Shown: positions 49,366 to 60,455 of the stretch, one piece after another | Numbering within the stretch: the stretch's first letter is position 1 | Layout of the letters: each line of letters begins with the position of its first letter | Source: Actinomadura formosensis NBRC 14204 | GTDB lineage: Bacteria; Actinomycetota; Actinomycetes; Streptosporangiales; Streptosporangiaceae | Direction of reading: 5' to 3' | Length of the DNA: 63,640 nucleotides | Assembly (NCBI RefSeq): GCF_001552155.1 | Contig: NZ_BCQQ01000027.1 | Span: forward strand, 1 to 63,640 | Notes under the pieces: generated by a model | Told to the model about the DNA's origin: nothing | The model's database searches: none | Seen by the model: only the letters and a program-made list of their open reading frames with translations | Translations under genes and position numbers: made by a program

Positions 49366-52263
49366 TCACCGCACGTCGAACTGCTCGCGCAGCAGGGCGG
49401 TGTTCAGCCGCAGTGTGCGGCCGTCCGGCAGGATTTCGAGGACCTGGACGCCGTCGTAGTTGAGCACCTGGCCGAGTACGGCGGCGAAGCCGTCGGCGCG
49501 GGTGAGCGGGTATCCGACCCGCTGTGCCAGGGCGGTGACGGGCAAGGTGCCGGAGTCCAGCAGGGCCCGCACCGCCGCTTCGAGCTTGCCGAGGGGCGGT
49601 TTGCGCGCCACCAGGTCCAACTGCTGCCGGAAGGTCTCCGACGCGAGCAGCAGGGCCGCGAGGTCGTCGGGCGCCGGTGTCGGTGTCGGCGCGGCCTCCG
49701 GTTCCGGGACGTTGCGCCGTTCGGTCTCCAGGTCGAACAGCGCATCGGACGAAGGCTTCACCGCGACCGTCTCGGCGGGGACCGTCTCGGCGGGGACCGT
49801 CTCGGCAGCCGCCGGCTCCTGGCGGCGGGTCCCGGTACGCGGCGGCGCCAGCTCCAGCCGCCACCAGGGGGGACGCTGGTCGCCCAGTTCCCGCCATCCC
49901 TTCGGCGGTTCGGCGTTGAACGGCAAGAACGCCAGCACGGGGATCGCGAACTCGGCGAGCGCCGCGCCGCCGTGGTAGCCGGCCTTCTGCGCCGTGTACC
50001 GGAGGTCGCGGTCCCACAGCGCCACGATCTCGCCCCCCGGCACGTCCAGGACGACGCGGGCGCCGGACAGCGCGACCTCGCCGTCGGCGAGCGGTCCGCC
50101 GGGCGGCCGATGCCGTGCCGACGCGGCGCCCGCACCGTTGATCTTGGTTCCGCGGCGGTCCACGACATGGCCGTGATCGCTGGTGAGGAGCACCGCCATG
50201 CCGCGCTCGGCGGCCTCCCGCAGCAGTTCCCTGAGTCCGCCGATGTGGTCCAGCCGCCAGGTGGCGTCCCCGAGCTTCCGCTCCTTGTCCAGCCGATCAT
50301 CGATGGTGTTCAGCACGATCGCGATGTGGGCCTTCTCCTGGTCGAGCGCGTCGATCACGGCCTGGCCGAACGGGGAACCGGCGGTCTCCCCGCGCAGGTC
50401 GTCCTTGTGGAAAACGGCAGTGGGCGCATCGCCCCAGAACCTGTGCCGGGGAAACAGCCGCTTCTCGTCGGCCTGCGTGCCGCGCATCAGCGTGGCCGCG
50501 AACAGTGACGTCCGCGAGACCGCCGTCACGGTGGGCAGGGCGGCGGCCATGGCGCGCCGCTGTGGCGGCCTGCCGGAGGCGTCGGGTACCGGGTCGTACT
50601 CGGCCCAGTCGCGGCGCAGTTCCTCGGCGAGTTCGGCCGCGATGGCGGCGCTCATGCCATCCAGCACCAGCAGCAGCACCCGGCGCGCGGACCTGCCCGT
50701 CACCACCGGCTTGACGATCCGCGGGAGGAACGTCTCCACGGTCAGCATCGAGCCGGGGCCGGTACCCGCCGCCGTCCATTTCTCCAGCGCTCCGGCGAAG
50801 GACCTGTCGATCCGGCGGCGCCGGTCGCGGACCCGCTCGCCGATCAGGTCGTAGGCGGACTTCAGGGCCGGGTCGGGGTCGCCGCCCGCTTCGATGTGGT
50901 CGAGGGCCTGGTCGGCCCAGCCCGTCTCGGTCACGTGCCGGTCGAGCGCGTCCCCAACCGTCGGCACGTCCGAGCCGGGGTCGGTGGCCAGCCAGTGGAC
51001 GAGCCGGGCCGCCATCCGAGCCCGTTCGATCCGCACCCCCGCATCGTGGCCGGCGGACAGCTTGTGGGTCTCCAACGCCGCCAGGCCGGTCGCGACCGCT
51101 TCGGGGTCTTCCACCCGCAGAGCTCGGCCCAGGGCGGCGAAGCGCTCGCCCAGCCCTTCGGGCAGGACGGTGCTGTACGCCGCCTGCTCCTCGATCCCGA
51201 ACTGCCGGCACAGCTCGGAGGCGCGTGCCAGGACCCGGTCGCCGATCCGCCTGGCCGCGCGCCCCGCCTCACCGTCGCCGTCGGCGTGACCGACCGCCAG
51301 CAGCGTGGTGACGTACTCCTGGCAGGACCGTCCGAACCAGCATAGGAAGGTGTCGAGAGCCTCTCCGGTGGCGGGCGGCGGGTCGCCCAGCCAGCGTTCG
51401 ATCCGGCCGCGCGCCTGGTAGGTGCGGGTGTCGGCGGGCGCGTCCAGCCACAGGGCCGCGCAGAGCAGCCCGAACGGCACCGCGTCCGGTCCGTGGTCGG
51501 CCTCGACGAGCGCGAGGAGGACGCGTCCGGCGCCGCCGGCCTGCTCTTCCTCGCTCAGGAACGCGATCAGCCCTTCGCGTTCGGGACGGCGCAGGGCCAG
51601 GAGCCGGTCCGGCCCGCCCGGTTCGAGCGACCAGCGCAGCAGCATGCGGGTGTCGAGGCCGCCGGCGTCGGGACGTCCGGCGTCCGGATCGCCGGTTTCC
51701 GGGGCGGGGGCGTCGGCGTCGGCGGCGTACCGGCCGAGCCGCAGCCGCCGCAGCGCGAGCGACGACAGCGCGACGCGCCGGGACAGCCAGCCGCCGGACA
51801 GCTGGGGCCAGCCGCCCGGCGGGGTGGCGTCCAGGAGCGCTTCGGCCGCCCAGCCGTCCTCGCTCAGCCGCGGGTCGCGCCGCCCGGCGCCGAACGTCTC
51901 CTGGACGAGGTTCCAGCTGTCGACGGTCTCCACGCGCTGCCGGTGCACGCGGGCGAGGATCCCCGGGTCGAGTTCGTTCTCCTCCCGGTCGGTCAGCACG
52001 ACGAGCACCTGCGGGCCGCCCGTGTCCGGCCCGAGATGCGCCAGGACGAGTTCGTGGACCGCGAGCGGCGACGGCGCGGGAGCGATCCTGGCCTGCTGTT
52101 CGGTGCCCCAGGACAGCTCGTCGGGCCCGTCCCACGACGGGACGGCGCGCAGCAGCACGACCCGCCGCTTCGGGCGCTCGTTGATGCTCTTGCGGGCGGC
52201 CAGGTATTGGGTGACGGCCGCGACGCTGAGCCGCATCGCGCCGTTCCCGGTGGTGACCGGCAT
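49366..52263 (-). CDS. pglZ: BREX type 2 PglZ, alkaline-phosphatase-fold protein
   Basis: A 965-residue protein. The phosphatase core is visible at [16 protein letters not shown] (about 529-544) and [12 protein letters not shown] (about 693-704), giving the metal-binding Asp/His set of the PglZ domain; other parts are helical. A linker with [14 protein letters not shown] repeats (about 820-835) separates a winged-helix-like C-terminal region. In phage growth limitation PglZ is needed for resistance; its enzymatic substrate is unclear. Its ATG overlaps the pglY stop by one base (TGATG). Confidence 0.9.
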   Translation of the reverse strand: MPVTTGNGAMRLSVAAVTQYLAARKSINERPKRRVVLLRAVPSWDGPDELSWGTEQQARIAPAPSPLAVHELVLAHLGPDTGGPQVLVVLTDREENELDPGILARVHRQRVETVDSWNLVQETFGAGRRDPRLSEDGWAAEALLDATPPGGWPQLSGGWLSRRVALSSLALRRLRLGRYAADADAPAPETGDPDAGRPDAGGLDTRMLLRWSLEPGGPDRLLALRRPEREGLIAFLSEEEQAGGAGRVLLALVEADHGPDAVPFGLLCAALWLDAPADTRTYQARGRIERWLGDPPPATGEALDTFLCWFGRSCQEYVTTLLAVGHADGDGEAGRAARRIGDRVLARASELCRQFGIEEQAAYSTVLPEGLGERFAALGRALRVEDPEAVATGLAALETHKLSAGHDAGVRIERARMAARLVHWLATDPGSDVPTVGDALDRHVTETGWADQALDHIEAGGDPDPALKSAYDLIGERVRDRRRRIDRSFAGALEKWTAAGTGPGSMLTVETFLPRIVKPVVTGRSARRVLLLVLDGMSAAIAAELAEELRRDWAEYDPVPDASGRPPQRRAMAAALPTVTAVSRTSLFAATLMRGTQADEKRLFPRHRFWGDAPTAVFHKDDLRGETAGSPFGQAVIDALDQEKAHIAIVLNTIDDRLDKERKLGDATWRLDHIGGLRELLREAAERGMAVLLTSDHGHVVDRRGTKINGAGAASARHRPPGGPLADGEVALSGARVVLDVPGGEIVALWDRDLRYTAQKAGYHGGAALAEFAIPVLAFLPFNAEPPKGWRELGDQRPPWWRLELAPPRTGTRRQEPAAAETVPAETVPAETVAVKPSSDALFDLETERRNVPEPEAAPTPTPAPDDLAALLLASETFRQQLDLVARKPPLGKLEAAVRALLDSGTLPVTALAQRVGYPLTRADGFAAVLGQVLNYDGVQVLEILPDGRTLRLNTALLREQFDVR

Positions 52264-55200
52264 CAGTCCACCACGCGCCAGGTGATCTCGATGGTCGCCC
52301 CGGCGGGCAGTTTCAGCTCCGCGAGCTCGCGGCGCAGGTCGTCCGCCGCCCGGTCCGCCGACGTCCGCCGCGTGCCCGACCTGCGCGCCGTGCCGGAACC
52401 ACCGCCCGACGGAGTGGTGTCGTCAGGCGAGACGGGTGGATGGCTGGAGTCGTTCCCCAGGTCGATGTCGTCCGGCTTCTCCGGTCCGGGCGGCGGCGTC
52501 GGCCCCGGCGCCGGTCCGGGCGGCGCCGGTCCGGGCGGCGGAGAGGGCCGGTCGCGCCCGAGCAGCGCGGTGACCTCCCTGCGGGCGTCCTTGAGGGCCT
52601 CGACGAGGTCGGCGGTCCGCTGGTCGACGCGGGCCACGCCGCGCAGCTTCTCCAGCACCGCGGCCCCCTCGAAGCCCTGCGTGCCGGCGAGCGCGATGAC
52701 GTCCCACGCCGCCCCGGCCAGCGCCTGAGCGACATCATGGGCGCGCTTCACGGACGTCCCGTACCGGTCGGCGGACACCTCGCCCAGGTCGAAGCGGGCG
52801 AAGGTCTCGACGGTCTTCTTCGCCCCGGCGCTGCCGTGCCCCACCGATTCCAGCGCCTTCAGCAGCTCCACCGACCGGCGGGCGATCTGGAGCCGCCCGC
52901 TGCCGTCGATCTCGTCCAGCTTCAGGAAGCCCGAGTGCTCCTCCAACTGCCGGACGAGGTCGGCGGCGGCGCTCCGGTGGGCCTGCGCCTCCTCGCTGAT
53001 CTGCCGGGCGAACTGGTTCACCAGCCGCCCGCGCCGCAGCGCCGGCGCGGACCGGCCGAAGATGGCCTGGAAGCGCTCCCCGGCGGCGTCCCAGTCCTGC
53101 TGGCTCGGCAGGGGCTGGGTGCGCAGGGCGTCGCCGTTCTTGATCTGGTTCAGTTCCGGCGCGGGCGTGAGCGGGACGCCGCCGCGCACCCACACCCGGT
53201 CGTCCATCTCGGCGAACGAGGCGACGATCAGGTGCGCGAGGAACGTGTCCAGCCCGCGCGGCCGGGGCCGGTCGATCCAGTCCAGCAGCGTGATCAGGCT
53301 GAGGTCGCCGGTGACGCCCTCGCTCTTCGCCTTCAGCCTGAAGTCGTCGGCCCAGGCGTGGGACAGCTTGAAGTACGCCTCCCGCTGCGTGCCGAGGCGC
53401 AGCGGCTCGACCAGCCGCGCCATCAGCCTGCGGTCCTTGGCGGGGACCTCGACCTGGTGGTCGCGGGCTTCGGCCGCGGCCCGCACGTAGCCGAACACGG
53501 TCCTGGCGTCGGACGGCTTCACCGCCGTGCCCGTCCCGCCGGGGTCGAGGTCGGGGTGCGCCGGGAACTGCGCCTCCAGCAGCCGGCCCGCGATGTGCCG
53601 GACCGCCTCCCGCATCGACCGCCCGAACTGCACCTTCAGCTCGGGCAGATCGCCGGGAAGCGGCTGGAAGTGCTGGTCGAACTCCACCTGGACGTGCGCG
53701 GCGTCCTTGGGCTTCAGCCCGTACGCCTGCCGGAAGGCGTCCTTGACCTGCCTGAGCAGCGCGGCGTGCTGGCTTTCCAGCAGTCCCTTGGCGCGGTCGC
53801 GGTTGTCGGCGTTGAGGTGCGCGGCGTACTGGGTGGCGAACCGCTGGTCATCCGCGAGGGCCTTGTCGATGATGACGAGGCGCTCGAAGTCCTCGTAGCG
53901 CTGCGCCGACAGGTGAGTGGGGAGCCACGCGACGGTCCGGGCGGGGTCGCGCTGCTTCGCGCGGAGTTTCCGGATGCGGTTGACGTCCTCGGCCGGGCCG
54001 TAGTTGCCCTCGTCGAACGGCAGGTCGATCACGATCCGCCAGCGGCCGTCGATCTGCGGCATCAGGTCGTGGTCGGGCAGCTCGTCCTCATCGGCGACGT
54101 TCCCGAAGACGACCTCGAGGGTGCGCTGCGACCCCTTCCACACGAGGTTCAGCTCGTCGCCTCCGCCGAGCCGGCCGGACGTGTGCTCGACGCCCAGCTC
54201 CTCGACCAGCAGGCGGCGGGCCAGCGCGCCGCGGTTGCCGGGGTTGTTGTTGACCCGGGCGTTGGCGATGACGGAGTCGACGTCCACGCCCGTCAGTTCC
54301 AGCCGCACGCCCGGATTGGCGGGGGTGCCGGTCTGCTTGATCTCGGGGAACCGGGCCGCCCACTCTTCGATCTTGCTCTTGATGATGCCGACCTCGCTGC
54401 CCGGGATCGGCGCGATGACCGAGCCGTGGTTCAGCGCGCCGAGCCGCCGGAGCGTCAGGTCGTTCAGCGCGGGCACGCTCGGCGCGAGCGCGGACAGCAG
54501 CAGCGTGCAGACCAGCCGGTTGTCCCCGACGAAGACCTTGCACCGCAGCGCCAACTGCGGGTCGGTGACGTCCTCGGGGTCGTGCAGGTACCGCTGGACG
54601 TCGTCCTCGGTGACCTCATGCGTGTTCAGCAGGTAGGGGCGCAGCTTGGTCTTGTAGAGCTTGTCGGCGGCGGCGAACACCACCTTCAGGTCGTCCACGA
54701 ACGGCTTGTCGCCGCCCCTGGCGATGACCGGATAGAGGTCGCCGACCGCGATCAGGTCGCCCAGCCGCAGGTGGTCGCGGTTCGCGGCCAGCAGCTCGCC
54801 CATCAGCTTCAGGCCGGTCCTGGACCGCTGCAGCGCCGACGAGATGTGGACGAGCGTGTCCATGAACGCGGGCGAGAACGGATAGGTGAGCCGGAACGAC
54901 TCCTCGTCGGCGCCCGTGGTGCTCTTGTCGGACCCGAGCAGCGTGTCCCAGATGTTCGGGCCGAGCGCCTTGATCTTCTGGAACGCCTCGTCGATCTCCT
55001 GGGCCGCCGGCCCGGACGGCCCGCCGATGGGGGTGAGCAGCCGCGCGTTCGCGATCTGCGGCAGGTTCCGGTCCTCCAGCGTGATCTTGTCGAACCGCCC
55101 GGACGCCAGGTTCAGGGTGTCCTGGATCGCCGCCTCCGCCGCCCCGGACACCTCCTCGCCGACCAGCTCCCGCAGGTCGCGCTGGCGGGCGATGAACGAC

Positions 55201-56186
55201 ACGACCGGGATGGCGCGCCGCGCGTCCCCGCCCTCCACGAAGTTCGTGATCTTCCCGGCTTCGCGGGCCACGAGCTTCTGGTCGTGGATGAGCGTCGCCA
55301 GCCACAGGACCAGCTCGTCCAGGAACAGGATCAGCCCGTCGTAGCCCAGCGACTTCGCGTGCTCGGCGATCACGGAGAGACCGGCGTCGAGCGAGATGAA
55401 GCCGTGCTCGTCCTCGGCGGCCTTCTTGGCGAACCCGGGCAGCAGGCGGGTGGAGGCGTCCTGGACCAGCTTGGCGCGCAGCTCCACCGGGGTCGAGGGG
55501 TTCAGCAGGTCGAGCGCGACGCCTTCCTCGTGCGACTCCTCCGCGGCCAGGGCCCGGTCGAGCAGGGCCGGCGTCCATCCGAACGAGTCGCCCCAGTCGT
55601 CCTCGTCATCGTCGCCGGCGTCGGCCACGCCGAGACCGTTGATGACGGCGTCGTCGCCCATGCTCGCACGCAACCGGCGGATGTCGTCGAACAACGCGTC
55701 CGTCTTGTACACCTGCGGGACGGGCGCGTCCGGGTGCAGGCGCTTGACGTACTCGACGTACCGGCCGAGCACTCGCTGCTCCAGCGACTGCGCGCCCAGC
55801 ATGTGGTACGGCACCAGCAGGAACTTCTTGCCGTCGTTCTGGATCCACTCGTGCCGGGTCAGCACCGGGTCGAAGTCGGGGTCGCCCCACACCTTCCGGT
55901 TGCGGGACAGCAGCGCGTACAACACCGCCATGAAGTGCGACTTACCGGAACCGAACGAGCCGTGCAGGTAGGCGGCCTTGGACGTGTGCCCGTCCACCGC
56001 CGACTTGATCAGGTCGAGGGCCTCGTTGAAGTTCTCCCGCAGACGGTCGGTGAGCACGTAGTTCGCAAGGGCGCGCTCGACCCCCTCGGGCGTGGTGGCC
56101 TCGGCGAGGCTCAGCACGTAGTCCGAGGTGGAGATCGACTCCTTGATCGGGATGAGGTCGCGGAGCAGCGGTGGCCGCTGTGCCAT
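52263..56186 (-). CDS. pglY: BREX type 2 PglY ATPase
   Basis: A 1307-residue protein with Walker [12 protein letters not shown] (75-85) and Walker B LILFLDEL (about 283-290), the hallmark of PglY/BrxC ATPases, which are among the largest proteins of the system. The middle is mainly helical. From about residue 1218 a Pro/Gly-rich, repetitive linker ([18 protein letters not shown]) leads to a C-terminal segment of about 70 residues. It is expected to drive the BREX complex with ATP. It lies 36 bp after pglX. The ATG start is well placed. Confidence 0.92.
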   Translation of the reverse strand: MAQRPPLLRDLIPIKESISTSDYVLSLAEATTPEGVERALANYVLTDRLRENFNEALDLIKSAVDGHTSKAAYLHGSFGSGKSHFMAVLYALLSRNRKVWGDPDFDPVLTRHEWIQNDGKKFLLVPYHMLGAQSLEQRVLGRYVEYVKRLHPDAPVPQVYKTDALFDDIRRLRASMGDDAVINGLGVADAGDDDEDDWGDSFGWTPALLDRALAAEESHEEGVALDLLNPSTPVELRAKLVQDASTRLLPGFAKKAAEDEHGFISLDAGLSVIAEHAKSLGYDGLILFLDELVLWLATLIHDQKLVAREAGKITNFVEGGDARRAIPVVSFIARQRDLRELVGEEVSGAAEAAIQDTLNLASGRFDKITLEDRNLPQIANARLLTPIGGPSGPAAQEIDEAFQKIKALGPNIWDTLLGSDKSTTGADEESFRLTYPFSPAFMDTLVHISSALQRSRTGLKLMGELLAANRDHLRLGDLIAVGDLYPVIARGGDKPFVDDLKVVFAAADKLYKTKLRPYLLNTHEVTEDDVQRYLHDPEDVTDPQLALRCKVFVGDNRLVCTLLLSALAPSVPALNDLTLRRLGALNHGSVIAPIPGSEVGIIKSKIEEWAARFPEIKQTGTPANPGVRLELTGVDVDSVIANARVNNNPGNRGALARRLLVEELGVEHTSGRLGGGDELNLVWKGSQRTLEVVFGNVADEDELPDHDLMPQIDGRWRIVIDLPFDEGNYGPAEDVNRIRKLRAKQRDPARTVAWLPTHLSAQRYEDFERLVIIDKALADDQRFATQYAAHLNADNRDRAKGLLESQHAALLRQVKDAFRQAYGLKPKDAAHVQVEFDQHFQPLPGDLPELKVQFGRSMREAVRHIAGRLLEAQFPAHPDLDPGGTGTAVKPSDARTVFGYVRAAAEARDHQVEVPAKDRRLMARLVEPLRLGTQREAYFKLSHAWADDFRLKAKSEGVTGDLSLITLLDWIDRPRPRGLDTFLAHLIVASFAEMDDRVWVRGGVPLTPAPELNQIKNGDALRTQPLPSQQDWDAAGERFQAIFGRSAPALRRGRLVNQFARQISEEAQAHRSAAADLVRQLEEHSGFLKLDEIDGSGRLQIARRSVELLKALESVGHGSAGAKKTVETFARFDLGEVSADRYGTSVKRAHDVAQALAGAAWDVIALAGTQGFEGAAVLEKLRGVARVDQRTADLVEALKDARREVTALLGRDRPSPPPGPAPPGPAPGPTPPPGPEKPDDIDLGNDSSHPPVSPDDTTPSGGGSGTARRSGTRRTSADRAADDLRRELAELKLPAGATIEITWRVVD

Positions 56187-56222
56187 GTGTACTCCCTCTG
56201 TCTGTCCGCCGTCCGGTTGCTT

Positions 56223-59200
56223 CTACCTGGCCGCTCTCCGGCCCCGCGCCGCCGGTTCCGGCCGCCAGCTCCGCAGGTCGTCGTCGGTCAGGCCGTGCTC
56301 GCCCGAGATCTGCTGCCGGTAGCCGCTGAAGAACGCGGCGGGGGAACCGCTGTACTGCGGATGGAACTCATCGTGCCACTGGTCCAACCACGGCTGGAGC
56401 TCCAGCAGACCCGCGAGGAACGGGGTGATCTCCTCGCGCGTCAGCGCCTGGTTGGTGAAGTGGGTCGCGAGCGCCTGCGCCTGCTCCCGATGGTCCCAGC
56501 CGGCCCACCCGAAAAGCCTCGGCTGGACGCCGAGGGCCGTCGGATAGGAGATGAACCGCTCCTTGGGCACGTCCAGCTTGCCGCGCGCCCGCCAGTAGGA
56601 CGGCTTGAGGAAGTCGGCCGAGGTGTACTTGGGCGGGGTGGGGATCGAGTCCCGGATCTTCCGCTTGGCCATCTCGCCCTCGGCGGCGTCCTCCCGCCGC
56701 TGGAGATCCCAGACGTGCTCCCAGTCGGCCCGCTTCCTGAGCCCGGACGGTTTGTAGCGCAGCGGAGGCAGGAAGGGGACGTGCTCGTCGGCCATGAGCT
56801 CGGCGACGACCTTCGCGAACTCGTCGCGCGGCCGGTACAGCTTGGCGACGGACACGAAGTCGTCGTCCCGGGACAGCATGTCGATCAGCCGCGACAGATT
56901 GACGAGGACCGGCATGTCGTTCGCGTCGAACCAGTGCTCGCGCTTCTCGATCCGGTCGAGCAGCCAGGAGCGGAGCGCCTTGTCCTGAAGCGCGTCCCAC
57001 CCCTCGGTGGCCCAGCGCCGCTTGTACTCGGGCCGCTCGATCATCCCGATGGCCCGGGACGTCTCGATCGCGTCGATCCGCTTCTGCACGACCTGCCTGT
57101 AGGACTCCGGCCAGTGCGACGGGATCTCGGTGATCGGCGTGGACCCATGCCGCTTGAACCACTCGTCGGACGCCTCGCCCTTGGCCACCCGCCGAGCAAG
57201 CACGATCTCGAACGCCCGCTCACCAAGAGCAAGCTCGGGAACATCCTCCTCCGGAGCCCGCAGGTCCTCGGGGTGAAGGTCGTAGATCGAGTAAACCTGC
57301 CAGTCCAGCTCTTCCTGGAGTGCGATCATCTGACCTCGAAGGGATTCCCACTTTGCTCTTTTCTCCCGAAAAAGTGAAGCAGTTGGGAGAATTGATTTAA
57401 TCAAATTAGAGGGAACTGTACAGACGAGCTCTTGCGCGAGAGCATCAAGAGAAAATGCCAGTTCGATAGGACAGGCGGACGGAAGTGGGATCTGTTCGAT
57501 ATTTCCCACTTTGATTTGATAGAAGCGCTCCCATTCGGAACTTGTGAAGCCTCCACCTTCGCCGCGAATTCCCTTGTCATGGCAATGCATCTTGAGCCAG
57601 AAGCAGACGCTTGAACTATTGAGCACCCCAAGGATGCGGAGATAGTCGTCCTCGCTAGACGAATTCGACAGTTTTATTATTGGCGCAGTATCTTTGAATA
57701 TCGCACCACTGTGATCAATGGAGAAATGATTGAGTGAGGCCGTTTCAGGAACGCTGATTGAAAGTTTATTTTGATAGCGATCCCTGAAGAACATAGAGTA
57801 TTCAAACCACGTAAGACCTCGATGGAGCTGAGTCTTTCCGAAGGCTACTCGCTCCTGAAGCTGCTTCCTGAATGGCCATAGAAATCGCAGCGTCTCCTTG
57901 GATGCTCTGGCCGCAAGATCCTCGACCGAGTACGGCCAGATCGATACCCTGGGAAACCAGATTGCATAATCGCGAACCTGAGTGCCTTCTACAAGTTGAC
58001 GCTGTTGGGAAATTGGTATTTTGTTGCGCTTTAGACAGTCAGCACCGACCATGTATGCATCGTCTTCGCGAGTTACCGCACTTGGGCCGATGGCTCTGGC
58101 AACTTCCTTAACGTTTGTATGCGATGCCTCAGAAATTGCAGATGCTAGCTCAAGTCCGCCGTCCAGCAAGATCCAGGGACGCTTAGCAAAATATTCGTCC
58201 CGAGCCAAGTCGTCAACGGATACCCATTTGCTGATTGACCCGGGCTGATCTATCTGACTTGTGATGGCGTTCCACACTACGCCGCAGGAACCATTTTCGG
58301 GTATTCCCGGCTCCCCCTGAACACTACGAACGGTCCTGACAAAGGCGGAGCGGGCGGCTCCCGAGCGCCGGGTGCCGATCAGAACTATCGTCGGCGTGCC
58401 ATGACCAGGAATGAAGGCACCGGACGTATCGATGATTTCGGTCAACTCGACCTGGTGAGCGAAATAGCTCTCAATAAGCTTGGTGCCGAACTCACGTTTC
58501 ATGAAGGAGTTGGCTGTGATCTGGCCGACTCTGCCGTAACCACTGCCGTCGGATGAGCCACGTTTGGCCAGTTCGAAGAATCGCTGGGCGAACGGCACAG
58601 ACAAGGCGTACGTTCCGGCACAAGCATCGTATAGTTCTCGGTACAGCGCGTTAAGTTTTTTGTCCTTGACCGTAATGTATGGAGGATTGCCGACCACTAC
58701 ATGATAGCGCCCCAGTTCCAGGATATGCGAGTGATTGTGAATATCCTCAGTGGCGTAGGAGAACTCGGTCAAGGGGTCACCAGACTCTTCGTCAGTGAGA
58801 GTGAGTTCGAGTTGACGGTCCTTGATAAGGGAGTCACCGATCGCCAGATTAAGGGGCCATTCGTACTTGGCGGCCTCGGTGAGGGAATGGACGCCAGCGG
58901 CAGCCATAGCGGCGATCAGCAAGCGGAAGCGCGCAATGGCAACGGCGAACGGGTTGAGGTCCACGCCGTGAACGGAGTCGAGGGCTGCGCGGACGCGTTC
59001 CGAAACGTCTCGGCCGAGCGGGCGGTCATTCCATAGGTGGATCAGGCGGCGGAAGGCTCCGAGGACGAAGTGTCCTGAGCCGCAAGTCGGGTCGATCATC
59101 TTGAGTTCTTCGTAGCCGAACTCGCGGATCGCCGGGTCCATGGTGCGGTCGAGGATGAATTCCTCAACGAAATCGGGAGTCTGGAGGAGCGCGTATTTCG

Positions 59201-59810
59201 TACGAGCCGTCTCAGAGAGATCCTGATACAGGTCACCGAGGAAGCGGGTGTCCCAGCCCTTAGTGCCGTCATCGTTCAGGGGGTCTGTGAAGTCGTGGAC
59301 CAGGGAGCCCTCTTCGGCGTGCGTCTTCCAGAAGTTGATTAGGGCGCCGGCGGCGTCGTGGCTGATCGGGATCTGGTAGAGCGGGTTGTGGACCGGGTCG
59401 AAGAGCAGCTTTCCGGCCTGCCCCTTGCCGAGTTCCGCGAAGGCACGCTCCAGCCAGCCTCGGTAGGTCGGGTCGTCGTCCTCCTCCACGTACGCCTCGT
59501 AGCGGACGCGGGAGAGGTCGTGACGGTCGGCCTCGGGGGCGGCCAGGTAGGGGTCGGGGATGAGGCGGTTGTCCTCGCAGAAGCGGACGAACACCGTGCC
59601 GAGGACCCAGGCCACCGCCACCTGCGTGATGCGCTCATCCAGCCAGGAGTTCCACGTTGCGGCCGTCCTGCCGAGCTTGCGGGCCTGGTCGTACTCGGCT
59701 CGAAGGCGAGCGTTGATCTTCGGCAAAGCCTTGACTTGCTGTGCCAGGTCCTTCTCCAGGGCGGCGACCTGCTTTTTCAGGTCGGTCAGCAGGGCCTTGC
59801 GGTCGATCAC
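56223..59810 (-). CDS. pglX: BREX type 2 adenine-specific methyltransferase PglX
   Basis: A 1195-residue N6-adenine methyltransferase. The SAM motif IDPTCGSGHFVLG is at 239-251 and the catalytic NPPY at 375-378, preceded by a helical N-terminal domain. The central 340-820 region (58,800-57,350), where target recognition lies, is clearly richer in A/T than both ends, pointing to recombination of the specificity part. It marks host DNA at a non-palindromic site in BREX; in the Pgl system PglX is the modifier of phage DNA. The start is GTG with a weak ribosome binding site. A 27-bp inverted repeat begins 22 bp upstream. No long G-tract for phase variation is seen. Confidence 0.93.
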   Translation of the reverse strand: MIDRKALLTDLKKQVAALEKDLAQQVKALPKINARLRAEYDQARKLGRTAATWNSWLDERITQVAVAWVLGTVFVRFCEDNRLIPDPYLAAPEADRHDLSRVRYEAYVEEDDDPTYRGWLERAFAELGKGQAGKLLFDPVHNPLYQIPISHDAAGALINFWKTHAEEGSLVHDFTDPLNDDGTKGWDTRFLGDLYQDLSETARTKYALLQTPDFVEEFILDRTMDPAIREFGYEELKMIDPTCGSGHFVLGAFRRLIHLWNDRPLGRDVSERVRAALDSVHGVDLNPFAVAIARFRLLIAAMAAAGVHSLTEAAKYEWPLNLAIGDSLIKDRQLELTLTDEESGDPLTEFSYATEDIHNHSHILELGRYHVVVGNPPYITVKDKKLNALYRELYDACAGTYALSVPFAQRFFELAKRGSSDGSGYGRVGQITANSFMKREFGTKLIESYFAHQVELTEIIDTSGAFIPGHGTPTIVLIGTRRSGAARSAFVRTVRSVQGEPGIPENGSCGVVWNAITSQIDQPGSISKWVSVDDLARDEYFAKRPWILLDGGLELASAISEASHTNVKEVARAIGPSAVTREDDAYMVGADCLKRNKIPISQQRQLVEGTQVRDYAIWFPRVSIWPYSVEDLAARASKETLRFLWPFRKQLQERVAFGKTQLHRGLTWFEYSMFFRDRYQNKLSISVPETASLNHFSIDHSGAIFKDTAPIIKLSNSSSEDDYLRILGVLNSSSVCFWLKMHCHDKGIRGEGGGFTSSEWERFYQIKVGNIEQIPLPSACPIELAFSLDALAQELVCTVPSNLIKSILPTASLFREKRAKWESLRGQMIALQEELDWQVYSIYDLHPEDLRAPEEDVPELALGERAFEIVLARRVAKGEASDEWFKRHGSTPITEIPSHWPESYRQVVQKRIDAIETSRAIGMIERPEYKRRWATEGWDALQDKALRSWLLDRIEKREHWFDANDMPVLVNLSRLIDMLSRDDDFVSVAKLYRPRDEFAKVVAELMADEHVPFLPPLRYKPSGLRKRADWEHVWDLQRREDAAEGEMAKRKIRDSIPTPPKYTSADFLKPSYWRARGKLDVPKERFISYPTALGVQPRLFGWAGWDHREQAQALATHFTNQALTREEITPFLAGLLELQPWLDQWHDEFHPQYSGSPAAFFSGYRQQISGEHGLTDDDLRSWRPEPAARGRRAAR

Positions 59811-59831
59811 GTGCGCCGTCCGATCAGCTGA

Positions 59832-59858
59832 TGAACTCTGGATGACTTGCAGAGTTCA
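59832..59858. promoter_or_regulatory. Inverted repeat in the pglX promoter, operator candidate
   Basis: TGAACTCTG-n9-CAGAGTTCA, two perfect 9-base arms with a 9-base spacer, lies 22-48 bp upstream of the pglX start. It is in the right place for a repressor of the whole operon; several BREX loci are controlled by such sites through a WYL/BrxR protein, which is not found in this window. Confidence 0.6.
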
Positions 59859-59904
59859 GGCTAACGGCAGGCGGCGACAGATCCGGGCAATCTGACTTAG
59901 CTCG

Positions 59905-60102
59905 TTAGTCCTGATCAGGACATGGGTCGGCGTCAACCTGCTCCAGTTCGGCCCACAGCTCCTCGACCTTGTGGCGGGCAGCGTGCAGAGCCTCCTCTAC
60001 CGTCCCTCTGAAGAAGCGGCCGTCGAGGGTCTCGCGGATCGACTCCTCAACGAGGCCAGCGCACATGTCGAGCGGGATCCAGGTCATCGGTTCGCGGTCC
60101 AT
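59905..60102 (-). CDS. Small 65-residue actinomycete protein
   Basis: A 65-residue acidic, mainly helical protein (GLVEESIRETLDGRF, FRGTVEEALHAARHKVEEL). I do not recognise a named family. It overlaps the preceding gene by 19 bases in another frame and is the third of three coupled small genes that read towards pglX. ATG start. Confidence 0.6.
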   Translation of the reverse strand: MDREPMTWIPLDMCAGLVEESIRETLDGRFFRGTVEEALHAARHKVEELWAELEQVDADPCPDQD

Positions 60103-60455
60103 GGCCGTCCCTCCACTCTCTCGGCGATCTGAGCGATGAGGGCATCCGTGGTGGCGGCCTCCAGCAGGCAACCACCTCGTGGTGTCGGGACGAAGGCCCA
60201 CCAGTGGCAGGTGTGGAGTCCCCACCAGCAGTGGACATCGGAGAAGTGCTCTTCGACGTTCGCGATGGTGGACGGCCGCACGGTGGCGGCCGGCTGCCGG
60301 TTCGGGAGCTGGGGCGGGCGGCGGAGCGGCGCGGCCGGTGCGCCAGGGGGGACGCTTACCGGACGTGCCGCTCTCACCTCCCCCCACGGGACCGCCCTGG
60401 GGGCCGCGGTCCCCTCCGGTGGCCGGGCCGCGTTGTAGTGCGGTTGTCCCATCAC
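60084..60455 (-). CDS. Small protein with Cys/Trp-rich motif
   Basis: A 123-residue protein: a Pro/Ala/Arg-rich, probably disordered N-terminal half (1-65) and a compact C-terminal domain with FSDVHCWWGLHTCHWWAFVP (about 70-89; aromatic cluster with two Cys), then an ATTDALIAQIAERVEG helix. This type of domain is common in Streptosporangiales near XRE/DUF397 genes, but no function is known to me. Either a GTG at 60,455 or an ATG at 60,452 starts it. AAAGGAG precedes, and it overlaps the stop of the first small gene. Confidence 0.65.
   Translation of the reverse strand: MMGQPHYNAARPPEGTAAPRAVPWGEVRAARPVSVPPGAPAAPLRRPPQLPNRQPAATVRPSTIANVEEHFSDVHCWWGLHTCHWWAFVPTPRGGCLLEAATTDALIAQIAERVEGRPWTANR

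Noticed and set aside
52440..57377. Very long plus-strand frame (about 1645 codons) opposite pglX/pglY
   Set aside because: It is a mirror of the GC-rich minus-strand genes; its translation is low-complexity Arg/Gly/Val text with no domain, and pglY/pglX motifs are unmistakable on the other strand.
56223..59810. Homopolymeric G-tract phase variation in pglX, as known from S. coelicolor Pgl
   Set aside because: No long G or C run is present in the gene here.
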